NCBI GenBank assembly: GCA_002435825.1
Contig: DIVL01000065.1
Coordinates: 1-30,205, forward strand
DNA: 30,205 bases
Source of the DNA: Anaerolineaceae bacterium UBA6133
Lineage (GTDB): Bacteria > Chloroflexota > Anaerolineae > Anaerolineales > Anaerolineaceae
Reading direction: 5' to 3'
Made by a program: the position numbers and the translations under genes. Within the stretch, counting starts at the first letter, position 1. Each line of letters starts with the position of its first letter. This document shows, piece by piece, positions 6,725 through 15,824 of the stretch. A model generated the notes under the pieces. It was not told the DNA's origin. It searched no databases and worked only from the letters and a program-made list of their open reading frames with translations.

Positions 6725-7588
6725 TCAGGGGTAGGGGACGATTACGGTTGGTTCGAGGGTTTCTACAGGGTAGGTCTTCTCGGGTGGTGCTATTATGGTG
6801 GGTTCCTGGTTGGGTAGAGGGGCAGGATGTGGAAACCAATCAGTGCTGACACCGTCTGCCATCCACCAGGATAGAACTGGCAAGCTATAATCATAAAGAA
6901 AATCCACCCAAACTTCAGAATTTGGTCCATGAATCTCTAGCCAGCAGATGTCAACCTGGTAGAGCTTTTGTTGGTTGACCCCTTTAATTAGTGGCTCGAT
7001 TTGCCTCATTGGTAAATCGTTATTGAGAGTCTGTAGATCTGGCTCGACTAAGAGGATGTACAGCGTGTTAATGATGGTGTTGTTTTTTTGCTCCTGGATC
7101 AACTCGAATCGCTCCACCTGGGCGGACCCTGGATTAAAAGTTTCCCGCAGGTAATTCGCGGCTTCCTCAAGATTCATTGTGTACTCAACTGGAACGTCTT
7201 CTGGATCACTCTGATAAAGGAAATTTTGTTCCCAGCTTAATTGTTTGCCAACATTATCAAGAATCAAAATAATATAACTGCTGATCTGGTATTTTTCGCG
7301 ATTTAGCTCGGCACAGTTCCATCGTACTGCATGACGACCACGGAGGATTTCCGCTTTACGCTCAGGGCTATCATCGGTTGGGTACTTCAGGGTTATTTCC
7401 AGTGTAAGTGGGGCTTGTTCTTCCACACGCACACTTATCAGGGGCAATCCTTCCGCAACGAGGCTATTAGCAAGTTGTTCTGCAAGCTGCTCAGCCTTGT
7501 CTGCATTCACACGATTAATAATCAGGAAAGACCCCAGTGCCACAATTGCAGTTAATCCACAGATCAGCCCAACATATTTTTTATTCAT
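6725..7588 (-). CDS. Membrane-anchored extracytoplasmic protein of unknown function
   Basis: The protein is 287 aa. One N-terminal hydrophobic segment (about 5-25, 'YVGLICGLTAIVALGSFLII') has no cysteine lipobox, so it is either a signal anchor or an uncleaved leader. The body is soluble and mixed alpha/beta, with two cysteines (in RWNCAEL and VDICWLE). The last ~45 residues are Pro-rich (FPHPAPLPNQEP..VIVPYP), like a cell-wall-spanning tail. I recognise no family. It lies 42 bp downstream of another exported-protein gene on the same strand and is likely co-transcribed with it. The ribosome site (AAGAG) is weak. Base composition is AT-richer than in fhs or the HtrA gene on either side. Confidence 0.7.
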   Translation of the reverse strand: MNKKYVGLICGLTAIVALGSFLIINRVNADKAEQLAEQLANSLVAEGLPLISVRVEEQAPLTLEITLKYPTDDSPERKAEILRGRHAVRWNCAELNREKYQISSYIILILDNVGKQLSWEQNFLYQSDPEDVPVEYTMNLEEAANYLRETFNPGSAQVERFELIQEQKNNTIINTLYILLVEPDLQTLNNDLPMRQIEPLIKGVNQQKLYQVDICWLEIHGPNSEVWVDFLYDYSLPVLSWWMADGVSTDWFPHPAPLPNQEPTIIAPPEKTYPVETLEPTVIVPYP

Positions 7589-7630
7589 TATTACTCTTTT
7601 CGATTAATTCATAATGACTAATGGAAGATA

Positions 7631-8242
7631 TTATTGCCATGTGTCAATCCGATAAGTCAGGAAAGTAGACTCACTTTCAATGACTAAAGAATATGGAAAC
7701 TGTTCAGTCCAATTTACCTGATTGAACAAATGGTAATTACCACTCGAATCTCGATAGGATGCGTATTCGAATTGAGTATGCAACTCTATCAAAGGATCGT
7801 TATGAACTTCTGACATCGTCTGCAATGCAGAAGGAGGATAAACAATATCTCGGCATCCTATTCCAAGATTGTTTATGTACGCACACCAAACTTCATCGCC
7901 TACATTAATGATTTTATACTCGATCATTGTTCCCCAATTCTGATTTCCTTGAGGATAGATTTCATAATTGCTTACTGGGGAATAATACTCTACATATTTT
8001 TCGGGAAATTGATACCCCGAATAATACCTCCACCCAGTTTGTATCCAGTAAGGTAATGGCAGTGAGATCCAGTTCGATTGCCCATAGTGAAAAACGTTTA
8101 TTGGATAAGGAGGGGTATAAATGTTGACTCTTCCCCCGTATGCTGACACATATTGATTTCCCACGTAATACGATGACATCACAGTCGATGGTGGTATCAT
8201 TGGAACAATGAATAGGATTGCCAAGATAACGCGACTTTTCAT
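7631..8242 (-). CDS. Secreted aromatic-rich protein of unknown function
   Basis: The protein is 203 aa with a signal peptide (MKSRVILAILFIVPMIPPS). The mature part is very rich in Tyr, Trp and Asn. It has paired cysteines in VWCAYINNLGIGC, and stretches such as GWRYYSGYQFPEKYVEYYSP and SEVHNDPLIELH. The pattern of short aromatic strands suggests an all-beta secreted domain, perhaps carbohydrate- or wall-binding, but I cannot place it in a family. A ribosome site (AAAGGAAA) precedes the ATG. It is the first gene of a two-gene leftward operon and diverges from the HtrA-like protease gene. It is markedly AT-rich compared with its neighbours, which suggests recent acquisition or weak codon optimisation. 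Confidence 0.7.
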   Translation of the reverse strand: MKSRVILAILFIVPMIPPSTVMSSYYVGNQYVSAYGGRVNIYTPPYPINVFHYGQSNWISLPLPYWIQTGWRYYSGYQFPEKYVEYYSPVSNYEIYPQGNQNWGTMIEYKIINVGDEVWCAYINNLGIGCRDIVYPPSALQTMSEVHNDPLIELHTQFEYASYRDSSGNYHLFNQVNWTEQFPYSLVIESESTFLTYRIDTWQ

Positions 8243-8285
8243 AATGCTTTTCCTTTCAATATTTAGTCGTCTGCTATCTGTTATT

Positions 8286-8313
8286 AGTGTAGCAAATTCT
8301 TATTCCTTTCCAA
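8286..8313 (-). promoter_or_regulatory. Possible sigma-70 promoter for the 8242-6725 operon
   Basis: Reading leftward, TTGGAA and TACACT are separated by 16 bp, about 43 bp before the ATG. The 279-bp divergent spacer (8243-8521) is AT-rich. I found no equally good promoter in it for the rightward protease gene. Confidence 0.35.
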
Positions 8314-8521
8314 AGAATTATCAACTTTGTTAACACAGTGCCGTCAATTCAATGATTGTTCCGGTTAATAGCGTTCTGTGCGGTTTGAAAATCCAACCAT
8401 TTTTTGGGTGCAGTCAAGGCTATACATGGATAGACAGCAATCTATACCAGATTCATACAATCCATTAACGAATTGTGGATATGATGATGTGGACTAAAAG
8501 TCAGTCATTGGAAGGTGAATT

Positions 8522-9709
8522 ATGACAATACAAAACAAATTACGCACGCTTTTCTTTCTTTTGTCGATAATCGTGGTTGGCACAGCCTGTTCATTGACGC
8601 GGGTAGTGACTTCCGACCCGGTAGAGTTGACTGCAGTACCATCAGCTGAAACGACGACCGTGCCGACTACCTTGCCCCCTCAGGAATCTGGGACGATCCT
8701 TGTCCCGGAATTTGCCGCCCTGGAAGGCAGCCTTGAAGCCCTGTATGAGAAATACAGTCCTGGAGTTGTTTCGCTTCAATATAACTCTGCCGAAGGTTCC
8801 GGGCAGGGGACTGGCTTCGTTATCGATAAAGAGGGGCATATCGTTACAAATTATCACGTGGCCAGTAATATCGATCAACTCGAGGTACACTTTTCATCGG
8901 GGCTCAAAGTATACGGTCAGGTAATCGGGTCAGACATGGACTCTGATCTGGCGGTTATCAAGGTGGATGTGGATCCAGACGAACTGGTTCCGCTGCCCCT
9001 GGGAGACTCAAATCAGATCAAAGTTGGGCAGATGGTGGTGGCGATCGGCAACCCCTATGGTTTGAGCGGCACAATGACGGTGGGTGTGGTTTCCGCCCGG
9101 GGAAGGGTGTTGGATTCGATGCGCCAGACTGCGACTGGGACCTATTACTCCTCGGGCGATACGATCCAGACCGACGCTTTGATCAACCCGGGTAATTCCG
9201 GTGGACCACTGCTTAACCTCAATGGGGAAGTGATTGGCGTGAACCGGGCGATCCAGACGGCGGGTTTGAGCATCAGCGGTGACGCCATCAATACGGGAAT
9301 TGGCTTTGCCATCTCCTCCAACATCGTGCGCAAGGTAGTACCTTCATTGATCGAGAAGGGCAACTACGCGTATCCTTATCTTGGCATGACCAGCTACTCA
9401 AGCATGTCGCTGGCGATGATAGAAGTGTTGGAATTACCTCAGTCCACAGGCGCGTATGTGTCGTCGGTGGTTAAAGGCGGACCGGCTGATGTGGCTGGGA
9501 TCCGGGGAGGAACGGCGCCGAGCTCCGTGCAGGGGCTGTATAAAGGCGGTGATTTGATCATCGCAGTTGATGGTCAACCGATCAAGGATTTCAGTGAGCT
9601 GATGAGTTATATGGTCGTGAATAAAAACCCGGGCGAAACGATCACATTCACCGTAATTCGCAATGGGCAGACGCTGGATGTGGACGTGGTGCTGGGGTCC
9701 CGAGAGTAA
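8522..9709 (+). CDS. HtrA/DegP-like trypsin-type serine protease with C-terminal PDZ, lipoprotein
   Basis: The protein is 395 aa. The lipobox GTAC (Cys23) after a hydrophobic leader indicates anchoring on the outer face of the membrane, with a Thr/Pro linker (about 30-58) before the protease domain (about 75-275). The catalytic triad is visible: His112 (NYHVAS), Asp142 (DSDLAVIK) and Ser226 (NPGNSGGPL). One PDZ domain spans about 285-392, with LGMTSYSS and KGGDLIIAVDGQPI as its ligand-groove and core strands. Family members degrade or refold misfolded envelope proteins. It is a single gene, with GGAAGGTG in front and a strong terminator behind. The protein is shorter than two-PDZ DegP and resembles the single-PDZ DegS/HtrA type. 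Confidence 0.94.
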   Translation: MTIQNKLRTLFFLLSIIVVGTACSLTRVVTSDPVELTAVPSAETTTVPTTLPPQESGTILVPEFAALEGSLEALYEKYSPGVVSLQYNSAEGSGQGTGFVIDKEGHIVTNYHVASNIDQLEVHFSSGLKVYGQVIGSDMDSDLAVIKVDVDPDELVPLPLGDSNQIKVGQMVVAIGNPYGLSGTMTVGVVSARGRVLDSMRQTATGTYYSSGDTIQTDALINPGNSGGPLLNLNGEVIGVNRAIQTAGLSISGDAINTGIGFAISSNIVRKVVPSLIEKGNYAYPYLGMTSYSSMSLAMIEVLELPQSTGAYVSSVVKGGPADVAGIRGGTAPSSVQGLYKGGDLIIAVDGQPIKDFSELMSYMVVNKNPGETITFTVIRNGQTLDVDVVLGSRE

Positions 9710-9727
9710 AGAATAATTCTTAAAATT

Positions 9728-9755
9728 AAGAGGCGCCACGGCGCCTCTTTTTTGT
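9728..9755 (+). terminator. Terminator of the HtrA-like gene
   Basis: AAGAGGCGCC pairs with GGCGCCTCTT around a 1-3 nt loop and is followed by TTTTTTGTTTT. It starts 18 bp after the stop codon. Confidence 0.92.
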
Positions 9756-10053
9756 TTTATTGTTTTCGGAGGGAAGGGGCTTGACCCCTTCCGCAAACAC
9801 AACAAAACGGAATTGCACAAGATTGTTCTAAGCCAATCATTCATAAGAACCAATGGAACGGTGCAAGACCGTTCCCTACAAAAATCATTCACCACAAACA
9901 AGTCGTAAGTCAGGTCATCGTGCTCGAAGAGTATGCGTATTTCAACCTGACAATAAATTTGAACATAACGGGCGAAGCATCCCAGGAATAAACTCGGCAC
10001 GTAGACATCTTTGTTTATTTATGTTGCTTAGCCCCTACGGGTTTATCTTCCAA
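9756..10053. repeat. Gene-free spacer with repeat fragments and a hairpin
   Basis: The spacer holds a perfect 8-bp hairpin, GGAACGGT-gcaag-ACCGTTCC, at 9855-9875. It also holds a segment (about 9916-9940, 'gtcatcgtgctcgaagagtatgcg') that matches 962-986 in the first repeat region with one change. No start-supported reading frame was found in it. The leftward MacB-type permease gene ends at its right edge without a clear terminator. Confidence 0.55.
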
Positions 10054-11282
10054 TTACTCATATCTGAGTGCTTCGACCGGTTCCATGTTGGCAGCCCTCA
10101 GAGCTGGATACCATCCGAAGAAGATGCCGACCGCAAGTGAAAAGAGGGTGGCGAGTAGAACAGAGTTCAGGCTGATCTGCGGTACGAGGGGCGTGCCGGA
10201 ATTGGCAGCGATAGCGCCAACTATTTCCCCCAGGAGCCAGCCGAATCCGATACCTATCAAACCACCAAAAACGCTCAACATCGCTGATTCGGTCAGGAAC
10301 TGCAGTTGAATATCAAACTTGCGTGCCCCCAGGGCTTTACGCAGACCAATTTCTCGTGTTCGCTCAGTAACAGAGACGAGCATTATGTTCATGATGCCAA
10401 TTCCACCCACCAACAGTGAGATGCCAGCGATTCCAGCCAGGAAGATGGTCAATATACTTGTGATGGAGTTCGCGATCGAAAGTACATCCTGTTGGTTGGT
10501 CATCGTAAAATCATCAGGCTGGCGGCTGCTAAGGCGATGAGAAGTGCGCAGGATATTTTTTGCTTCCTGCATAGCATCATCAATTGACTGCGAATCCTGT
10601 GCTTGGATGAGCAGGAAATCCACGGCATTGGGGACACTCTGGCGCTTTACGCGCAACTGCATGGCGGTAATTGGGATGTAAGCATCCATATCGGGGCTGG
10701 AAAACTGGTTTCCACCCTTGGCTTTGGTGATTCCGACCACGCGGAAGGGATAGTTGTTGATGTGCACGGTTGTGCCTACCAATTCGGTTTGCCGACCCGT
10801 CAGTCTTTCAGCGAGCTTTGGTCCGAGCACCACAACCGAGCTGCGGTTTGTAAGGTGGCTTTCAGTGAAGAAGCTTCCTTCGCTGAGTCCGATGTCTGTA
10901 ACTTCGGCATAGTTTTCGACGACACCCATGATGGAGGTTTGCGCGCTCTCATCCCCAAAGCGGACACTGCTCTGCCCCGCCAGAACTGGGGAGATATTAA
11001 GGATGTGCGGCGCGCGGGTACGGTTGGCCAGCGCGTCGGCATCTGCCGTAGTGAGAGAATTAGGATTTGTCACGTCTTCAGAGGTATTACCCCGAAAAAC
11101 ATAAATCACATTGGTTCCGATTGATTCGATTTGCCCAATGATGCTTGCTTCAGCTCCCTGACCGAGCGAAAGAACCCCAATGACCGCCCCAACGCCGATA
11201 ACAATCCCCAGAACCGTCAGAAATGAGCGGGTTTTGTTGGCTGTGAGGCTGGAGATAGCTTCTTTTAGTGCTTGCCAGATTT

Positions 11283-11286
<4 letters not shown>
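10054..11286 (-). CDS. MacB-type ABC transporter permease (FtsX/MacB_PCD family)
   Basis: The protein is 410 aa with four transmembrane segments. The first is near 20-42 (LTVLGIVIGVGAVIGVL). A large extracytoplasmic MacB_PCD domain (about 45-275) follows. Three more segments (about 285-310, 330-355, 370-395) make up the FtsX domain. The cytoplasmic elbow is SVTERTREIGLRKALGAR, and the terminus is PALRAANMEPVEALRYE; both are standard for this family. In Gram-negatives such proteins work as mechanotransmission pumps, pushing lipopeptides, siderophores or toxins from the periplasm outward. Here the substrate is unknown. Its ATG overlaps the ATPase stop codon (ATGA), so the two are translationally coupled in one operon with the adaptor. 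Confidence 0.93.
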
Positions 11287-11990
<704 letters not shown>

Positions 11991-11992
11991 TT

Positions 11993-13372
11993 TTACCTTC
12001 CCATTTGCATGAAGGAATCCATCAGTGAAACAGGCGGTGAAAGCAAAATGGATTCTCCATCCTGAATGTCTGCTTGAAGAACTTCGATCTTGCGGCTTGA
12101 ATAAGCGCCAATTTTGACTTCGACTTCCACTGGTTTTCCACCGCGCAGAACATAGACAAAGTAATTCCCGTTACGGCTTACAATCGATTCTGCAGGTACG
12201 GTGTAGGTGTTGGGTTTTTCTTCAACCAGGATGTTCACGCCCACAGTCATACCCGGTCTGATACCCTCGTGGTCGGAGTCTAACCTGATGGTGACGTTGT
12301 AATTGACAATCCCGGCGGTGTTAACGCCAATTGTAGCAACTTCAGCAACCGTTCCAAAAAAGGTCTGGTCGAAATAGGCATCAAAGACCAGTTCAGCTTC
12401 CTGCCCAACTTTAATTAGGGGTATGTCAACCTCAGAAATGGGCACGTCCACGAAAAGCTCAGAAAGATCAGCAATTTGGGCTGCAGGACTGCCAGTGCTG
12501 ACCATGTCCCCAAGGCGGTAGGTCAGGGAGGTGATTGTGCCGTCGAAGGGAGCTTTGATTGCCTGACTTTCCAACTGTTTTTCAGCGAGTTTGAGCTGTA
12601 ATTCAAGTTTTTCCCTGGTATCAGAGTTAGGACCGTCAGCTATCTTTTCCAGCTCTGCCTGCCAAGCTGCAATATTTTGCTTTTGGAGGTTAATCTGGCT
12701 GTTGAGAGAGTCAATCTCGCTGGCGATGACTTCGGGATCGCAATAATCGAGATCCGCGCGGGCAGCCTGCACCTGCAGCCAGCGTGCCTGGGTTGACCAG
12801 GTACGGTAATTTTCGAGCGCGTCATCATAAGCTGTTTGCAGGTTGCTCAAGCGCCAGTCTGTGCATTCGCGGTCGGTAAGGGAAAGCAAATTCTGCTCGA
12901 GCGTTGTGAGCGTGTTCTCAGCGTTGGTCAGATTGTTTTGCAGGGTAACGCGCTGCAAATCCGTATCGGATGTGAGGTTCTGCAAACCAGTTTGGGCGTT
13001 GAGCAGGTTGAGCTGCGCCTGCAGCATTTCTGCCGGCAGGCGGGAGCCGTCAAGACGATAGAGAACCGTGTTTGCGGCGACTTCCTCAGCGACTTCAAAA
13101 TTTACCTCACCGATGAAACCGGAAGTTTGCCAGTAGAGCGTGGCAGATTGACGCGGGCGGATTGTGCCGGCGCCGCTGATGGTAGAGGTCAGCGTTTCAC
13201 GTGTGTATGGAACGGTTTCCAGTTGGGCGAGAGCTTCTTCATTTGCTCTGCGCAGGCGTTCCTGGTTCACAAAATATGCACCGGCGATGAGTGCCAGGAT
13301 TATAAAGATAACCAGTAATCTGGTACCAGTTTTTTTCTTCTTTTTTAGTTGTGGACGATCAGTAATTGACAT
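11993..13372 (-). CDS. MacA/HlyD-family membrane-fusion (adaptor) protein
   Basis: The frame stays open to a TTG at 13399, but the ATG at 13372 has GGAGG six bases upstream and is the better start, giving 459 aa. A basic patch (KKKKKTGT) precedes one membrane anchor (about 17-36). Next come a split biotinyl-lipoyl domain (ISGAGTIRPRQSATLYWQ..VLYRLDGSRLPAE at the front, IKAPFDGTITSLTYRLGD at the back) and a long alpha-helical hairpin (about 105-265) rich in Leu/Gln heptads. Beta-barrel and membrane-proximal domains end it (RPGMTVGVNILVEEK). It would link the MacB-like pump to a partner or to the wall. In an organism without a classical outer membrane this raises the question of what it docks with. 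First gene of the operon. Confidence 0.92.
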   Translation of the reverse strand: MSITDRPQLKKKKKTGTRLLVIFIILALIAGAYFVNQERLRRANEEALAQLETVPYTRETLTSTISGAGTIRPRQSATLYWQTSGFIGEVNFEVAEEVAANTVLYRLDGSRLPAEMLQAQLNLLNAQTGLQNLTSDTDLQRVTLQNNLTNAENTLTTLEQNLLSLTDRECTDWRLSNLQTAYDDALENYRTWSTQARWLQVQAARADLDYCDPEVIASEIDSLNSQINLQKQNIAAWQAELEKIADGPNSDTREKLELQLKLAEKQLESQAIKAPFDGTITSLTYRLGDMVSTGSPAAQIADLSELFVDVPISEVDIPLIKVGQEAELVFDAYFDQTFFGTVAEVATIGVNTAGIVNYNVTIRLDSDHEGIRPGMTVGVNILVEEKPNTYTVPAESIVSRNGNYFVYVLRGGKPVEVEVKIGAYSSRKIEVLQADIQDGESILLSPPVSLMDSFMQMGR

Positions 13373-13501
13373 CGATTCCTCCGAAATGATATTTGTCAAT
13401 ATTACCCTCTAATAATCAGAGAAACATTAACGTTGATTGAACAAGCAAGGTAACTCCACCAATGTTTCACCCTAACCTGCTTTTGCCTAAGGAAAACCCG
13501 G

Positions 13502-14041
13502 TTATTTGATCAGCTTGGAGATCGCTTTGAAGGCAGGATGTTGGGCAGATCGCAGCAGGCTGAACAGCGCCATCTCGACGGTGGTCAGATGAACTCCCTG
13601 GCTGGATAGTTCCTGTAAAGCAATTTCCTTATTGTAAGGATTACGCGATGAGACCGCGTTTGCAGCCAGGGTGACCTCAAAACCCTCAGCGATCAGATCG
13701 AGACTGGATTGATAAAGGCAGATGTGGGCTTCAAAGCCGCACAGGAGCAATTGGCACCGCCCGGAACTGCGTATAGCCTCTTGTACAGCAGCGTCTTGCC
13801 AGATGCTAAAGTGCACACGGGGAAGGTCCGACTGGTCAGGCAGCAGCCCTGCGATTTCGGGAATAGTGCGCCCAATTTTTTCCGGAACCTGCGCGGTGAG
13901 GAGCACCGGGATTTCGAGCAAGCCTGCTCCCTGGACCAGCTGCCCAACGGCGCGAATGGCTGATTCGCTCTCAGCCACAACCCGGGCAAGGTTGCCCTGG
14001 ACGTCTATGACGATTAGTAGGGTCGTTTCGGGGGTTAACAT
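13502..14041 (-). CDS. Isochorismatase-family cysteine hydrolase (ISOC1/2-like)
   Basis: The protein is 179 aa from the ATG at 14041, which has CAGGAG nine bases before it. A TTG at 14086 could extend it by 15 residues but has no ribosome site and overlaps the promoter. The Asp-Lys-Cys triad of the family is visible as Asp13 (VIDVQ), Lys55 (QVPEKIGRTIPE) and Cys108 (GFEAHICLYQSS). The short form and the PEKIGRTIPEI loop resemble the ISOC1/YcaC-like hydrolases, not the siderophore isochorismatases. Substrate unknown. It is divergent from a membrane protein gene and shares its promoter region. A 129-bp gap separates it from the MacA-like gene downstream, so read-through is possible. Confidence 0.88.
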   Translation of the reverse strand: MLTPETTLLIVIDVQGNLARVVAESESAIRAVGQLVQGAGLLEIPVLLTAQVPEKIGRTIPEIAGLLPDQSDLPRVHFSIWQDAAVQEAIRSSGRCQLLLCGFEAHICLYQSSLDLIAEGFEVTLAANAVSSRNPYNKEIALQELSSQGVHLTTVEMALFSLLRSAQHPAFKAISKLIK

Positions 14042-14075
14042 AGGCAATGCTCCTGGGTTGAGGTGATTTGTATCT

Positions 14076-14083
14076 ATTATAAT
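14076..14083. promoter_or_regulatory. Palindromic shared -10 (ATTATAAT) for divergent genes
   Basis: ATTATAAT reads TATAAT on both strands: 14078-14083 rightward and 14081-14076 leftward. Leftward transcription would give a ~28-nt leader containing the CAGGAG site of the isochorismatase-family gene. Rightward transcription would begin at or within a base or two of the ATG at 14090. No -35 hexamers are convincing on either side. Confidence 0.5.
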
Positions 14084-14089
14084 CAAGCT

Positions 14090-14701
14090 ATGCCTCTCAA
14101 AGCTGCTTTCCCGGTCATTCTGGACGCGATCAAAGTATGGTGGAAGGATTGGGCAAACCAGGTGCTGGTGTCACTGGTTGCTATTCTTCTCAGTCTGACG
14201 GTGGTGCTGTATCCAGCGGCACTTTTTGGCGTGTACGAACAAGCCCTGGATCTGAGTCACGGCATTCGCACCGGCATTATGGGTTTTTGGCAGGGTTTCA
14301 AGGGTTATTGGCGTAAGAGCCTGCCCTGGGGATTGCTGAATCTGCTGGTTTTGGTGATACTGGGCTTTAATGTCTGGTTCTATCTCAGCATTGATCACCC
14401 TGTCGCGTTGGTCTTGATTGTATTGATGATTGGTTTAGGCTTTTTTTGGCTGATCTGGCAATTCTACGCTGTCAGTTGTTTCTTCTTACAGGAGGAAAAG
14501 AAATTCAAAATTGCCTGGAAAAACAGCCTGGCGATCATCCTGCTGCAACCCGGATATGCCAGTGTGATTGCGATAGTGATGTTGATCCTTTTAGGGCTGT
14601 CCATCACAACTTTTATTCCTTTTTTCCTGGGGTCAGTTCCCCTGATTGCCATCCTGGGTTTGCAGGCAGTGCAAGCAATAATCAAGCACGATAATGCATA
14701 A
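14090..14701 (+). CDS. Small integral membrane protein, YesL/DUF624-like
   Basis: The protein is 203 aa with about five transmembrane segments: near 25-50, 83-103, 106-130, 150-170 and 175-195. Motifs such as YPAALFGVYEQAL, FWQGFKGYWRKSLPWGLLN and QFYAVSCFFLQEE match the general layout of YesL/DUF624 proteins, which often sit beside sugar transporters. That match is by eye. The ATG at 14090 has no ribosome site at normal distance: the nearest, GAGGTGA, is 23 bp away. A GTG at 14063 would add nine residues. The -10 element suggests the mRNA may be leaderless and start at the ATG. It stands alone before the zinc-ribbon gene. Confidence 0.7.
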   Translation: MPLKAAFPVILDAIKVWWKDWANQVLVSLVAILLSLTVVLYPAALFGVYEQALDLSHGIRTGIMGFWQGFKGYWRKSLPWGLLNLLVLVILGFNVWFYLSIDHPVALVLIVLMIGLGFFWLIWQFYAVSCFFLQEEKKFKIAWKNSLAIILLQPGYASVIAIVMLILLGLSITTFIPFFLGSVPLIAILGLQAVQAIIKHDNA

Positions 14702-14705
14702 TTTG

Positions 14706-14711
14706 CTATAC
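14706..14711 (+). promoter_or_regulatory. Possible -10 element for the zinc-ribbon gene
   Basis: TATACT lies 35 bp before the preferred ATG, and would begin transcription near 14718. No matching -35 was found. Confidence 0.35.
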
Positions 14712-14746
14712 TAAATCCAGTTTTTATCGAGCTCTTGCGAGGAGTT

Positions 14747-15763
14747 ATGGCGCGAAAAATCCTTGGCTACATCGAATTGATTTGGACCTGCGATAGTTGC
14801 GGTACAAAAAATCCTGGTGCCATAAAATCCTGCACCAGTTGCGGCGCACCACAACCACTGGGTGTGCGCTTTGAGCAGGTGGACCCCAATACCTTCAATT
14901 TCATCAAAGACGAAGCCCTGATCCGCATGGCGCGTTCCGGACCCGACAAACACTGCCCCTATTGCGGCACGCGCAACCTGGCAGACGCGCTCACCTGCGT
15001 GCAGTGCGGCGGAGATCTGACAGTGGGGGCAACCTCCCGACCCTCAGGAGATGTGATTGAACCTTACCCACTGGTGGGTGCTCAGGGCAAACCTCAACCG
15101 GCTGGAGAGACACAGCCGATGGCAACCCGCGCGCCCATGCCGCGGAAAGTTTCACTTATCATGATTTTGGTGCTGCTGGCGATCTGCGCCTTTGGGATCT
15201 TCTTGCTCATCAGCATGCGGCGTACTGACGCGATCAATGCAACTGTGGCTTCCACGCAATGGGAGAGGGCAGTGATCGTGGAGTCTTACCAGTTGGTAAG
15301 TGAGAGTGACTGGGCGGCGAACATCCCTGCTGACGCAACCATCTCGAGTTGTTCGCTGGAGTACCGCTACGACTCCGAAGAGCCGACCGAGAATTCAGAG
15401 GAAATTTGTGGAACTCCTTACACGGTCGATACCGGTACTGGTGTGGGTCAGGTGGTGCAAGATTGCTACTACCGGGTCTATGAGGATTACTGTCGCTATG
15501 AAGCCCTGGACTGGACGGTTGTGGACACATTGCGGCTAAACGGCACGGATCTAAACGCGGTCTGGCCGGCAGCTAACCTGACAGACACACAGCGGGTTGG
15601 GCAGGCAACCGAGACCTACACCATCTGGTTCAGTGCTGGAAGCCGGGATTATAACCTGCGGACAACGGACTATAGCCTGTATCAGCAGGCATATCCAGGC
15701 AGCGAGTGGGAGCTGGAGGTGAACCAGCTGGGAGCGGTTACCTCAGCCAGGCCTGCGGATTAG
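14747..15763 (+). CDS. Double zinc-ribbon, single-pass membrane protein
   Basis: The protein is 338 aa from the ATG at 14747 (a TTG at 14735 would add four residues; GAGGAG lies very close before the ATG). Two four-cysteine zinc ribbons occupy the cytoplasmic N-terminus: Cys15/18/29/32 (CDSCG, CTSCG) and Cys70/73/84/87 (CPYCG, CVQCG). A Pro-rich linker leads to one transmembrane helix (about 135-155), and the remaining ~180 residues are predicted outside. That part contains WERAVIVESYQLVSESDW, a cluster of cysteines (SCSLEY, EICGTP, DCYYRVYEDYC) and no recognised enzyme motif. The layout suggests a sensor or adaptor joining a cytoplasmic partner to an outer domain, but the role is unknown. 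It converges with the ATPase gene on a shared terminator. Confidence 0.78.
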   Translation: MARKILGYIELIWTCDSCGTKNPGAIKSCTSCGAPQPLGVRFEQVDPNTFNFIKDEALIRMARSGPDKHCPYCGTRNLADALTCVQCGGDLTVGATSRPSGDVIEPYPLVGAQGKPQPAGETQPMATRAPMPRKVSLIMILVLLAICAFGIFLLISMRRTDAINATVASTQWERAVIVESYQLVSESDWAANIPADATISSCSLEYRYDSEEPTENSEEICGTPYTVDTGTGVGQVVQDCYYRVYEDYCRYEALDWTVVDTLRLNGTDLNAVWPAANLTDTQRVGQATETYTIWFSAGSRDYNLRTTDYSLYQQAYPGSEWELEVNQLGAVTSARPAD

Positions 15764-15784
15764 TTCAAGGCAGGAAAAGAGCAT

Positions 15785-15813
15785 AAAAAAACCCGCCGAT
15801 CAGGCGGGTTTTT
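15785..15813. terminator. Bidirectional terminator between convergent genes
   Basis: ACCCGCC (15791-15797) and GGCGGGT (15803-15809) form a 7-bp stem with a 5-nt loop. It is flanked by a run of A on the left and T on the right, so it serves both the rightward zinc-ribbon gene and the leftward ATPase gene. Confidence 0.9.
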
Positions 15814-15824
15814 GTGTGAAGTGG

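Noticed and set aside
8400..8470. Imperfect inverted repeat GGATAGA..TCTATACC upstream of the HtrA-like gene
   Set aside because: The arms mismatch and no promoter could be placed around it, so an operator call is not supported.
10603..11124. 173-aa rightward frame within the permease gene
   Set aside because: It lies wholly antisense to a clear MacB-type gene.
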